DNA of 64,000 nt from Nocardioides xinjiangensis (lineage in GTDB: Bacteria; Actinomycetota; Actinomycetes; Propionibacteriales; Nocardioidaceae), in the NCBI RefSeq assembly GCF_017916455.1, contig NZ_JAFMSY010000004.1, forward strand, positions 1 through 64,000, in the 5' to 3' direction. A model generated the notes under the pieces. That model was not told where the DNA came from. It ran no database searches and was given only the letters and a program-made list of their open reading frames with translations. This document shows positions 16,910 to 25,183 of the stretch, piece by piece; the first letter of the stretch is position 1, and every line of letters begins with the position of its first letter. The translations under genes and the position numbers were made by a program.

Positions 16910-18166
16910 GTGAGCGACCCCTCCGCACCCGGTGACGCGTGGCTCGACGCGGAGTGCCGGCGCCTGCTCGACTTCGGCCGCCGGGTCGTGCACCCGCTCG
17001 GCGGTGCTGCGTGGCTCGGCGACGACGGCTCGCCCGACCTCGACCGGCCCGTCCACACCTGGATCACGAGCCGCATGGTGCACGTGTACGCACTCGGGTC
17101 GCTGCTGGGGGTCGAGGGCTGCGCCCAGATCGCGAGCGGTGCCCTCGAGGGCCTGCGCACCACCCTGCGCGACGCCGAGCACGGCGGCTGGTTCGGCGCC
17201 GTCGGCCCGGACGGCGACCCCGTCGCCGGCCCCGGTGGCGCGTCCAAGTCCTGCTACGCGCACGCCTTCGTGATGCTCGCCGGCTCGACCGCCGTGGTCG
17301 CCGGCCTGCCCGGCGGCGAGGACGTGCTCGCGGACGCCGCCGACGTCTTCGAGCGGCGATTCTGGGACGAGGGCCCCGGTCGCGTCGTCGACGAGTGGGA
17401 CCGGGCGTGGACCGACGCCCTGCCCTACCGCGGCCTCAACTCCACGATGCACGCAGTGGAGGCGATGCTCGCCGTGGGCGACGTCACCGGCGATGCGGTG
17501 TGGCACCGGCGCGCCGGCCGCCTGGCCGGCCTGGCGCTGGACCTCGCGGCGGCCCACGACGGTCGGCTCCCCGAGCACTTCCGAGCCGACTGGTCGGTCG
17601 ACCTCGAGCTGAACCGCGACCGGCCCGACGACCCCTTCAAGCCCTACGGGGCCACGGTCGGCCACGCCCTCGAGTGGTCGCGGCTGCTGCTCCACCTCGA
17701 GGCCACCCTCGGCCCGGCGGCGCCCGCCGGCCTGGTCGACACCGCCCGCCTGCTGTTCGAGCGGGCCGTCGCGGACGGCTGGCACGCGGACGGGGCGCCG
17801 GGCTTCGTCTACACCACCGACTGGGAGGGCCGGCCGGTCGTCCGGCAGCGCATGCACTGGGTCGCCGCCGAGGCGGTCGCGGCCGCGGCGGCGCTGCACC
17901 GGCGCACGGGCGAGAGCGGCTACGCCGACTGCTACGGCCGCTGGTGGGCGTACGCGGCGCAGTACCTGGTCGACCTCGAGCAGGGGTCGTGGCACCACGA
18001 GCTCGACGCCGCGAACCGGCCGCAGGCGAGCGTGTGGCCGGGCAAGCCCGACCTCTACCACGCGGTGCAGGCCACGCTCCTCCCGCGCCTGCCGCTCGCG
18101 CCGAGCCTGGCGAGCGGTCTCGCGGCCGCGGTGCGCGTGCCGGGCGCCGCGGCGCCACCGGCATGA
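16910..18166 (+). CDS. AGE family epimerase/isomerase, probable aldose-ketose isomerase (mannose isomerase-like)
   Basis: The 418-residue protein is an (alpha/alpha)6-barrel of the N-acylglucosamine 2-epimerase superfamily. Motifs include TWITSRMVHVYALGSLLG, HGGWFG, KSCYAHAFVMLAGS, LNSTMHAVEAMLAVG, FKPYGATVGHALEWSRLLLH and QRMHWVAAEAV, ending with SVWPGKPDLYHAVQATLLPR, which is characteristic of the mannose isomerase/YihS branch and not of true N-acyl epimerases. The conserved His residues in RMHWV and the GHALEW segment are the expected catalytic positions. A fructokinase-type gene starts 7 bases downstream, fitting mannose to fructose to fructose 6-phosphate. The GTG start is uncertain; no clear Shine-Dalgarno is present. 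Confidence 0.85.
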   Translation: MSDPSAPGDAWLDAECRRLLDFGRRVVHPLGGAAWLGDDGSPDLDRPVHTWITSRMVHVYALGSLLGVEGCAQIASGALEGLRTTLRDAEHGGWFGAVGPDGDPVAGPGGASKSCYAHAFVMLAGSTAVVAGLPGGEDVLADAADVFERRFWDEGPGRVVDEWDRAWTDALPYRGLNSTMHAVEAMLAVGDVTGDAVWHRRAGRLAGLALDLAAAHDGRLPEHFRADWSVDLELNRDRPDDPFKPYGATVGHALEWSRLLLHLEATLGPAAPAGLVDTARLLFERAVADGWHADGAPGFVYTTDWEGRPVVRQRMHWVAAEAVAAAAALHRRTGESGYADCYGRWWAYAAQYLVDLEQGSWHHELDAANRPQASVWPGKPDLYHAVQATLLPRLPLAPSLASGLAAAVRVPGAAAPPA

Positions 18167-18173
18167 TGGAGGC

Positions 18174-19127
18174 ATGACCGACGAGCAGCCCCGGGTCCTC
18201 GTCGTCGGCGAGGCGCTGGTCGACGTCGTGCCCGACCGCGACGGGACGCCGCGGGACCTCGCTGGTGGCAGCCCGGCCAACGTGGCCATCGCGCTCGGCC
18301 GGCTGGGGCGCGACGTGCGGCTCGTGACGCTGCTCGGCGACGACGACCGCGGCGCCGCGGTGCGCGCCTGGCTGGGCGCGAGCGGGGTCGAGGTGCTGGC
18401 GCGGCCCACCGGCAGTGGACGGACGTCCTCGGCCGCGGTCACCCTCGACGCAAGCGGAGCCGCCTCCTACGACTTCGACCTCGACTGGAGCCTCGAGGAC
18501 GTCCCGGACGAGGCGTGCGACGTGCTGCACGTGGGCTCCATCGCGACCGTGCTCGAGCCGGGCGCCCGCGCCGTGCTCGACGCCGTACGCCGCTGTCGCG
18601 GCCGCGCGCTGGTGTCGCTGGACCCCAACTCCCGCCCGGCGATCACCCCCGACCGCGCCGGCCCCGCCGCGCGCGTCGAGGAGCTCGTGGCACTGGCCGA
18701 CGTGGTGAAGGTGAGCGACGAGGACCTCGGCTGGCTCCACCCGGACGACGAGCCCCTCACGACGGCCGCTCGCTGGGCCACCCGTGGCCCCGGCCTCGTC
18801 GTGGTGACCCGCGGGGGCGCCGGGGCCGTCGCGGTGCGTCCCGGCGGCAGCGTCCTGGAGGTGCCGGGCGTGCCGGTGACCGTGGCCGACACGGTGGGCG
18901 CCGGCGACACCTTCAGCGGCGTCCTCCTCGACGCCCTGCTCGCCCTGGGCGTCGCCGGGCCCGGTGCGGCCGACGCCCTGCGCGCGTTGAGCGACCGCGA
19001 CGTGCTCGGAGCCGTCACCACCGCGTCGATCGGTGCGGCCGTCAACGTCTCGCGACCGGGCGCCGACCCGCCCTGGCGCGCCGAGCTCACCGCCGCGCTG
19101 GGCGGTCCGGGATCGGGCGAGGAGTGA
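18174..19127 (+). CDS. PfkB family carbohydrate kinase, probable fructokinase
   Basis: The 317-residue ribokinase-fold kinase shows VLVVGEALVDVVPDRDGTPR at the N-terminus, the substrate-binding GGSPANVAIALGRLG motif, and the C-terminal PfkB signature DTVGAGDTFSGVLLDALLA, with the catalytic Asp in GAGDTF. The GEALVD...GGSPANVA pair is typical of bacterial fructokinases. TGGAGG four bases before the ATG is a good Shine-Dalgarno. It is second in the AGE-PfkB-MFS operon and its stop overlaps the next start by four bases (GTGA). Fructose as substrate is inferred from the AGE partner. Confidence 0.87.
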   Translation: MTDEQPRVLVVGEALVDVVPDRDGTPRDLAGGSPANVAIALGRLGRDVRLVTLLGDDDRGAAVRAWLGASGVEVLARPTGSGRTSSAAVTLDASGAASYDFDLDWSLEDVPDEACDVLHVGSIATVLEPGARAVLDAVRRCRGRALVSLDPNSRPAITPDRAGPAARVEELVALADVVKVSDEDLGWLHPDDEPLTTAARWATRGPGLVVVTRGGAGAVAVRPGGSVLEVPGVPVTVADTVGAGDTFSGVLLDALLALGVAGPGAADALRALSDRDVLGAVTTASIGAAVNVSRPGADPPWRAELTAALGGPGSGEE

Positions 19128-20464
19128 GCGCCGAGCAGATCCACGACATCGGCAGGCGACGGGCCTGGGTCATCTGGCTGGTCTCGCTCGCGGTCTACGT
19201 GCTGGCGGTCTTCCACCGCAGCTCGCTCGGCGTCGCAGGCATCATCGCCTCCGAGCGCTTCGACATCAGCGCGACCAGCCTGGCGTCGTTCACGGTGCTG
19301 CAGCTGGTCGTGTACGCCGGCATGCAGGTGCCGGTCGGCGTGCTGCTCGACCGCTACGGCTCGCGGACGATGCTGATCATCGGCCTGGTCCTGATGACCG
19401 CGGGGCAGTTCGCCTTCGCCGTCTCCTCGTCCTTCGCCGGGGCCGTCGCGGCGCGAGCGGTGGTCGGAGCCGGCGACGCGATGGTGTTCGTCAGCGTCAT
19501 CCGGCTGGTGACGGTGTGGTTCCTCGTCCGCCAGGCCCCGATGGTCACCCAGCTCACCGGGCTGACCGGGCAGCTCGGCGCGATCGCCGCGGCCGGTCCG
19601 CTGTCGTACCTGCTGCACGAGCTCGGCTGGACCCGCGCCTTCGCCCTCACCTCGAGCGCCGGCGTCGTGCTGCTGGTCGCGGTGCTCGCCCTGGTCAAGG
19701 ACTCGCCCTACCGCCGCGGCGACGTGGTGGCGATCAAGCTGCGCGCCCTTGCGCAGTCGGTGCGCACGGTGTGGGGCAACCCCGGCACCCGGCTGGGCAT
19801 GTGGTCGCACTTCACCTCGCAGTTCTCGAGCACGGTGTTCGCGCTGCTGTGGGGCTACCCGTTCCTCGTCCAGGGGCTCGGCTGGTCCAGCGGCGCCGCG
19901 AGCACGCTGCTCATGGCCATGACCGCGTGGGCCGTCGTGAGCGGCCTGGTGACCGCCCGGCTCGTCGCCCGGCTGCCCTACTACCGCTCGTGGATCGTCG
20001 TCGGCGTCGTCGTCGCGATGGTCGTGCCGTGGACCGCCGTGCTGCTGTGGCCGGGCGTGGCGCCTGCCTGGCTGGTGGTGGTGATGGCCTTCGCCACCGC
20101 GAGCGGCGGCCCGGCCTCCATGGTCGGCTTCGACCTCGCCCGGTCCTTCACGCCACCGCACGAGACCGGCCGCGCCAACGGGCTGGTCAACGTCGGCGGC
20201 TTCACGGCCTCGCTGCTCACCATGGCGCTGATCGGCGTGGTGCTCGACCTGTCCGCGTCGGGCGGGATGGAGTCCTACACGCTCGGCGACTTCAGGCTCG
20301 CCATGGCCGTCCAGTACGCCTTCTGGGCGCTCGGCGTGGTCCAGGTGCTGCGCTACCGGCGCCGCGGCCTGGCCCACCTGGCCCGGCTGCACCCCGGCTC
20401 GGTGGAGCAGATGAAGGCGGGACGGCCGTTCGTGCACCCCGGGATCGGCACCGAGGGCGTCTAG
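19124..20464 (+). CDS. MFS transporter
   Basis: The 446-residue protein has twelve predicted helices. The MFS loop 2-3 motif appears as GVLLDRYGSRTMLIIGL, and helix 1 carries the VFHRSSLGVAG segment found in MFS nitrate/organic-acid-like transporters. The second half starts after a central loop at KDSPYRRGDVVAIKLRALAQ. The GTG start overlaps the kinase stop (GTGA), so it belongs to the same transcript as the AGE and PfkB genes. Uptake of the sugar handled by those enzymes is the simple inference, but the sequence is not close to a known sugar permease. Confidence 0.8.
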   Translation: MSAEQIHDIGRRRAWVIWLVSLAVYVLAVFHRSSLGVAGIIASERFDISATSLASFTVLQLVVYAGMQVPVGVLLDRYGSRTMLIIGLVLMTAGQFAFAVSSSFAGAVAARAVVGAGDAMVFVSVIRLVTVWFLVRQAPMVTQLTGLTGQLGAIAAAGPLSYLLHELGWTRAFALTSSAGVVLLVAVLALVKDSPYRRGDVVAIKLRALAQSVRTVWGNPGTRLGMWSHFTSQFSSTVFALLWGYPFLVQGLGWSSGAASTLLMAMTAWAVVSGLVTARLVARLPYYRSWIVVGVVVAMVVPWTAVLLWPGVAPAWLVVVMAFATASGGPASMVGFDLARSFTPPHETGRANGLVNVGGFTASLLTMALIGVVLDLSASGGMESYTLGDFRLAMAVQYAFWALGVVQVLRYRRRGLAHLARLHPGSVEQMKAGRPFVHPGIGTEGV

Positions 20465-20487
20465 CGTCCGTCCCCCGGCCCGGACGC
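20464..20487. terminator. Possible bidirectional terminator between convergent genes
   Basis: GCGTCCG and CGGACGC form a 7-bp stem with a 10-base C-rich loop, in the 31-bp gap between the MFS gene and the convergent phosphatase gene. It is short and lacks T-runs. Confidence 0.4.
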
Positions 20488-20495
20488 CTCCGGAC

Positions 20496-21176
20496 TCAGC
20501 CGACCTCGCCGTCGCCGTCGGCGTCCAGGTCGCCCGTCGGGTCCTCCGCGGTCGGGTCCTCGAGCAGCTCGCCCCCCACGGGGTGGCCCTGCCAGGACAC
20601 CATCCGCCACCCGGCGTCCGTGTCGCCCTCCAGGACGATGAGCGCGGTGTTGTGCAGCGGCTGCGTCGCGGGCGGGGCGTCCGGGTGCGGTGCCATCCGC
20701 GTCGAGACCCACGTCCGCAGGGCGGCGCCGTGGCTGACCACCAGCGCCGCGTCGTGACCGGCCTCGACGATGGTCCGCACGGCCGCGTCGTAGCGCGCGA
20801 GGAACTCCTCGCCGGTCTCACCGCCGGGCATCCGGTGGGCGAGGTCGCCCTCGAGCCACGTGGCGACCGTGCCGATGTAGCCGGAGACCGCGTCGTGGTC
20901 GCCGCGCATCTCGTAGTCGCCCGCGGAGACCTCCTCGAGCCCGTCGAGCTGCGTCGGCTCGATGCCGCGGTCCTCGGCGACGGGTGCGGCGGTCTGGTGG
21001 GTGCGCACCCGGCTGGACACGTAGATCGCGTCGAGCGGCTCCGCGGCGATCGCGCGGGCCGCCGCGGCCGCCTGGGCGCGTCCGAGGTCGGTCAGGTCGA
21101 GGCCCGGGTGGGCGGTGTCGAGCTCGCCCGCCACGTTGGCGTGCGTCTGGCCGTGGCGCATCAGCAGGAGTCGCAA
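20496..21176 (-). CDS. Histidine phosphatase family protein (phosphoglycerate mutase-like)
   Basis: The 226-residue protein begins LRLLLMRHGQTHANVAGELD, the RHG catalytic motif with the nucleophile His at about position 8. Other superfamily residues are seen: Arg in YVSSRVRTHQTA, Glu in GLEEVSAGDYEMRG, and the second His in ALVVSHGAALRTWV. The acidic C-terminal tail (about 25 residues, Asp/Glu-rich) is unusual. A TTG start fits because the RHG motif would otherwise lie at the very N-terminus; GAGGA is upstream. Substrate unknown; members act on phosphosugars and other small phosphoesters. Confidence 0.87.
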   Translation of the reverse strand: MRLLLMRHGQTHANVAGELDTAHPGLDLTDLGRAQAAAAARAIAAEPLDAIYVSSRVRTHQTAAPVAEDRGIEPTQLDGLEEVSAGDYEMRGDHDAVSGYIGTVATWLEGDLAHRMPGGETGEEFLARYDAAVRTIVEAGHDAALVVSHGAALRTWVSTRMAPHPDAPPATQPLHNTALIVLEGDTDAGWRMVSWQGHPVGGELLEDPTAEDPTGDLDADGDGEVG

Positions 21177-21371
21177 GGCAGGGTCCTCAGCTCGGGGACG
21201 AGGGAGTGGGCTCGGCGCCGACGGTGGCAGCGGCGCGCCGGGGTGCGGCGTACCGTCCGAGCTGCATCACGAGGGAAAGCCTAGGGCCCCCCGCGAAGGG
21301 CGGACGGGGGTTGGCCGCCCGTTCACCCGGACGTCGGGCGCCGGTCGGGAGGCGCCCCTACCGTCCGCGAC

Positions 21372-22868
21372 GTGGTGTCACGGGGAGTCGTCGGGAGCGT
21401 GCTCGTCCTGCTCGGGGGCCTGGTGGTGGCGACCATCCCGCCCAGCGCCGCCGTCGCGGACGTCGAGCCCCTGCAGCTGCTGCGCGGCTCGGCCGTGGGC
21501 CGCATGGCCGGCCTCGTCGTCGTGCTCGCCGGCCTCGGCATGCTCGCCTCGGCCTGGCTGCAGCTGTGCCGGGTCGCGTCCCGGGCCGACGAGGGCGCGC
21601 AGCCGGCCCTGGTCGCACGTGTGCGCACCGCGACCGTCGCGTGGGCGCTGCCGCTCCTGCTCGCCCCGCCGCTCTTCTCCCGCGACGGGTGGTCGTACGC
21701 CGCCCAGGGGACGATGGTGCACCGCGGGATCTCGCCCTACGACCACGGACCCTGGAGCCTGGTGGGGCCGCGATCGGTCCCGGGGCCGATCGTCGAGGGG
21801 GTCGACCCGCGCTGGATGGCCACGCCGACGCCCTACGGCCCGGTGCCCCTCATCGGCGGCGACCTGGCCGCGGGCCTGACCGCGGACCCGTGGCTCCTCG
21901 TGGTCGCCCACCGGATGATCGCGCTCGTCGGCCTGGTCCTGCTGGCGTGGGCGGTGCCGCGGCTGGCCCGCTGGTGCGGCGCCAACCCGGCCCTGGCGTC
22001 CGGCCTGGTGCTGACCTCGCCGCTGATGGTGTCCAACGGCGTGGCCGGGCTGCACAACGACCTGCTCATGGTCGGCCTGATGGCCGCCGCGGTCGTCGTC
22101 GCACACGAGCACGGGTGGGTGGCAGGTGCGGTCCTGGGCGGGCTCGCCGCAGGGGTGAAGCTGCCGGGCGGCCTGGCGTGCGTCGCAGTCGTGCTGCTCA
22201 CCGCTCCCGCAGCCGCCTCGGCGGTCGTCCGGCTGCGCCACACCGCGCGCGTCGGAGCGGTCGCCGTCGCTGCGCTGGTCCTCCCCGGCCTGGTGTGGGG
22301 GCTCGGCGTCGGGTGGTTCGGTGCCCTGGCCGTGCCGGCCACCGTCGACACGCCCCTGTCGCTGCCGACGCTGGTGGGCGGCTGGCTCGACCTGGTCGCC
22401 CAGATGCTGGGCGCCGACACGCCGGACGACACGTTCCTCGGACTGGTCCGGCTGCTCGCGCAGGTCGCCGCGCTGGGCGTCGTGGCCCGGGTGCTGGCGA
22501 CGTACGCCACCCGCGACCGGCGCCAGGCGGTGCGCGCCCTCGCGGTGGTGATGGTCGCCGTCGTGGCGCTCAGCCCGGTGGTCCACCTCTGGTACTTCCT
22601 CTGGGCGGTCCCGTTCGTCGCCGTCCAGCGGCTCGGGCGGGGAGCGATGGTGGCGCTGGTGGCGGTGTCGCTGGTGTCGGGTCTCGTGGCGCCGATGGAC
22701 TCCTCCCTGCACGGCGCCTACCTGGCGATCGTCATCGGCTCCCTGGTCGTCGCGGCCGTGGTGGCGGTGCTGCTGCTGGTCACCCGACGCGCGCGCGAGC
22801 GGCTCTCCGGCATCGCCACCGAGGCGTGGACCTCCAGCATCGACCCGACGGTCGCCGACCACGGGTAG
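21372..22868 (+). CDS. MptB-like polyprenol-phosphate-mannose-dependent alpha-(1->6) mannosyltransferase
   Basis: The 498-residue GT-C type membrane enzyme has about 12-13 helices. The first large loop contains FSRDGWSYAAQGTMVHRGISP followed by Y-D-H-G-P, and later TPTPYGPVPLIGGD. These are hallmarks of the MptA/MptB family, which extends the mannan core of lipomannan from polyprenyl-phospho-mannose. The acidic residue in SRDGWSY matches the catalytic loop Asp of GT-C enzymes. A TACCGT hexamer ends 7 bases before the GTG start, indicating a leaderless transcript. The last 151 bases overlap the 3' end of the opposite GT4 gene. Confidence 0.85.
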   Translation: MVSRGVVGSVLVLLGGLVVATIPPSAAVADVEPLQLLRGSAVGRMAGLVVVLAGLGMLASAWLQLCRVASRADEGAQPALVARVRTATVAWALPLLLAPPLFSRDGWSYAAQGTMVHRGISPYDHGPWSLVGPRSVPGPIVEGVDPRWMATPTPYGPVPLIGGDLAAGLTADPWLLVVAHRMIALVGLVLLAWAVPRLARWCGANPALASGLVLTSPLMVSNGVAGLHNDLLMVGLMAAAVVVAHEHGWVAGAVLGGLAAGVKLPGGLACVAVVLLTAPAAASAVVRLRHTARVGAVAVAALVLPGLVWGLGVGWFGALAVPATVDTPLSLPTLVGGWLDLVAQMLGADTPDDTFLGLVRLLAQVAALGVVARVLATYATRDRRQAVRALAVVMVAVVALSPVVHLWYFLWAVPFVAVQRLGRGAMVALVAVSLVSGLVAPMDSSLHGAYLAIVIGSLVVAAVVAVLLLVTRRARERLSGIATEAWTSSIDPTVADHG

Positions 22869-23902
22869 CGCTCGGCGCGCGCACGGGCGGCCGCGCGCCG
22901 GCTGGGCACCGGACGGGCCGCCACCGCGAGCACGGCGTCCGCGAGCGCGCGCGGGTCCGGGGAGCCCCAGGCCCCGGAGGTCTCGTCGACGAGCTCGCGC
23001 GCACCGCCGCGGTCGGCGGTCACGACAGGGGTGCCCGACGCGAGCGCCTCGAGGACCGAGAGCCCGAACGTCTCGCCCGGGCACACGCTCAGCGCGACGT
23101 CGGCGTGCGCCAGCGCGCGGCTGAGCCGGGCGGGGGAGTCGACGTACCCCCGGAAGCGCACCGGCGCGTCACCGGCGATGTCGACGAGCTCGGACCGGTG
23201 GGGGCCGACCCCGTAGACGTCCAGGCGCACGGGCAGGCCGCGGCGGTGCAGCTCCACGGCGGTGGCGACGGCCAGGTGCGGGCTCTTCTCCCGCGAGAGC
23301 CGGCCGGCGTGGACCAGCCGGAGCACGTCGACCGGTTCGCGGGCATGCGGCCGGAACGTGCCGAGGTCGACGCCGAGGGGGACGCGCAGCACCGGGCAGC
23401 CGGCGGCGTCCGCGACGTGCTGGAACTCCCCGCGGGCGTACTCGGAGGTGACCACCACCGTGTCGACGCTGCGCACGAGCAGCCGGTTCAGGAGGGCGAC
23501 CGACACCTTAGAGGTCGCGTCGAGGCCGGTGCGGAGCGCGAGCATGTCGTCGAGCCGCTCGTGCGAGAGGAGGACCGAGCCGACGCCGCTGCGCCGGGCC
23601 CACCGCGCGACCGGCAGCAGGGTGAGCTTGTCGCTGAGCTCGACGGAGGTCGGGCCCCACTCCTCCAGCACCTCCGTCACCCGCCAGGGCTCCACGATCA
23701 GCCGGTAGCCGCCGCCGACGCGCGGTGCCCGGAGCTGGACGACGTCACCGGCCGCGGTGGAGGTGCGGGCGTCCTCGGGCCCGGGGACGACGAGCAGGCG
23801 CCGGCACCCGGCGTCCACGTAGCCGGCGCCGAGGGCGCGCAGCGCCGTGCGCATCCCTCCCGACGCGGGGCCGACGAAGTTGGCGAGCTGGGCGATGCGC
23901 AT
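22718..23902 (-). CDS. Family 4-type glycosyltransferase
   Basis: The 394-residue GT-B enzyme has an N-terminal acceptor domain (MRIAQLANFVGPASGGMRTA, ALGAGYVDAGCRRLLVVPG) and a C-terminal nucleotide-sugar domain with RLVHAGRLSREKSPHLAVA, FRGYVDSPARLSRALAHADVALSVCPGETFGLSVLEALASGTPVV, in which CPGETFGLSVLEA contains the E-x7-E donor motif. It resembles mycobacterial GDP-mannose-dependent enzymes of the PimB/MgtA kind. The final 35 or so residues (SRSRARRVTSSSTATTAAT) are low-complexity and are encoded on the strand opposite the mannosyltransferase 3' end, so the true homologous region ends near WSATVGSMLEVH. Envelope mannan synthesis is inferred from this neighbour. Confidence 0.85.
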   Translation of the reverse strand: MRIAQLANFVGPASGGMRTALRALGAGYVDAGCRRLLVVPGPEDARTSTAAGDVVQLRAPRVGGGYRLIVEPWRVTEVLEEWGPTSVELSDKLTLLPVARWARRSGVGSVLLSHERLDDMLALRTGLDATSKVSVALLNRLLVRSVDTVVVTSEYARGEFQHVADAAGCPVLRVPLGVDLGTFRPHAREPVDVLRLVHAGRLSREKSPHLAVATAVELHRRGLPVRLDVYGVGPHRSELVDIAGDAPVRFRGYVDSPARLSRALAHADVALSVCPGETFGLSVLEALASGTPVVTADRGGARELVDETSGAWGSPDPRALADAVLAVAARPVPSRRAAARARAERYPWSATVGSMLEVHASVAMPESRSRARRVTSSSTATTAATTREPMTIAR

Positions 23903-23953
23903 GGGCGCACGCTGGCGCAGGCAGGTGAACGGACGCCGACGCCGACCCGGCCG

Positions 23954-25183
23954 TCAGCGGGCCGGGAGGATGCGTCCGGTGACCTCGCCGAGCGAGATCC
24001 GGCCCCCGCCCGTGCCGGGCGCGGTGTAGCGCAGGGTCACCTCGTCGCCGTCCTCGAGGAAGGTCCGCTCGCGGCCGGCCGCGGTGAACGGCTCCGTGCC
24101 GCCCCAGCACAGCTCGAGCAGCGAGCCTCGCTGGTGGCGCTCGGGGCCGGACACGGTGCCGGAGCCCCACAGGTCGCCCGTGCGCACGCTCGCGCCGTTG
24201 ACCGTGGTGTGCGCCAGCATCTGGGCGGGCGACCAGTACATCGTGCGGTAGGGCGGGCGGGCGACGACCTCGCCGTCGAGCACCACCTCCACCTCGATGT
24301 CCAGCCCGGCCGGCTCCTCGACGCGCAGGTAGTCGAGCACCGGCGGGTCGTCCTGGCCGGGCAGGTCCGTCCAGGCGGCGTCGAGCGCGGCCAGCGGCGT
24401 CACCCACGCGCTGACGGAGGTCGCGAAGGACTTGCCGAGGAACGGGCCGAGGGGGACGTACTCCCAGGCCTGCAGGTCGCGTGCCGACCAGTCGTTGAGG
24501 CCGACGACCCCGAACGTGTGGCGGGCGAAGTCGGCCGTCGTGACCCGCTCGCCCATCGCCGACGGCACGCCGACGACGAAGCCCAGCTCGGCCTCGATGT
24601 CGAGTCGCCGCGACGGGCCGTAGGTGGGGAGCTCGTCCGTCGGCGCCTTGCGCTGGCCGCAGGGCCGCACCACGTCGGTCCCGGAGACCACGACCGTGCC
24701 GGAGCGCCCGTGGTAGCCCACGGGGAGGTTCTTCCAGTTGGGCAGCAGCGGCTCCTGGTCGGGCCGGAACATCCGCCCGACGTTGGCGGCGTGGTGCTCG
24801 GAGGCGTAGAAGTCCACGTAGTCGCCGACGGTGAACGGCAGCAGCATCGTCACCGAGCCCACCGGGGCGAGGGCGGGCTCGACGAGGTCCCGCTCGGCCT
24901 CCGTCGTGAGGAGTGCGGTGATCCAGGCACGCGTCGAGGCCCACACCTCGGGGCCGGCGGCCATGAAGGGGTTGAGCGAGGGCTGGTCGAAGAGGGCGTG
25001 GGTGTCCACCATCTCGGCGGCGGCCACCACGCTGAGGTCGAGCACCTGGTCGCCGATGCGCACCGCCACCCGCGGCCGCTCGCCGTCGCGGGCGACGACG
25101 CCGTAGGGCAGGTGGTCGACGTCGAAGCCCGAGCCCGCCGCTCCCTCGACCCACGTCGTGGCGGGACGCTGCGGCGGGGTCAT
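23954..25183 (-). CDS. fahA: Fumarylacetoacetase
   Basis: The 409-residue enzyme hydrolyses fumarylacetoacetate to fumarate and acetoacetate, the last step of tyrosine/homogentisate breakdown. It has the N-terminal SH3-like domain and the FAH catalytic domain with DFYASEHHAANVGRMFRP, LPVGYHGRSGTVVVSG, DIEAELGFVVG, GVVGLNDWSARDLQAWEYVP and LGPFLGKSF. The metal ligands (Asp in VDFYAS, Glu in DIEAELG, Asp in NDWSARD) are visible. Its ATG overlaps the stop of the upstream 281-residue gene by four bases (ATGA), so both are co-translated. Confidence 0.94.
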   Translation of the reverse strand: MTPPQRPATTWVEGAAGSGFDVDHLPYGVVARDGERPRVAVRIGDQVLDLSVVAAAEMVDTHALFDQPSLNPFMAAGPEVWASTRAWITALLTTEAERDLVEPALAPVGSVTMLLPFTVGDYVDFYASEHHAANVGRMFRPDQEPLLPNWKNLPVGYHGRSGTVVVSGTDVVRPCGQRKAPTDELPTYGPSRRLDIEAELGFVVGVPSAMGERVTTADFARHTFGVVGLNDWSARDLQAWEYVPLGPFLGKSFATSVSAWVTPLAALDAAWTDLPGQDDPPVLDYLRVEEPAGLDIEVEVVLDGEVVARPPYRTMYWSPAQMLAHTTVNGASVRTGDLWGSGTVSGPERHQRGSLLELCWGGTEPFTAAGRERTFLEDGDEVTLRYTAPGTGGGRISLGEVTGRILPAR

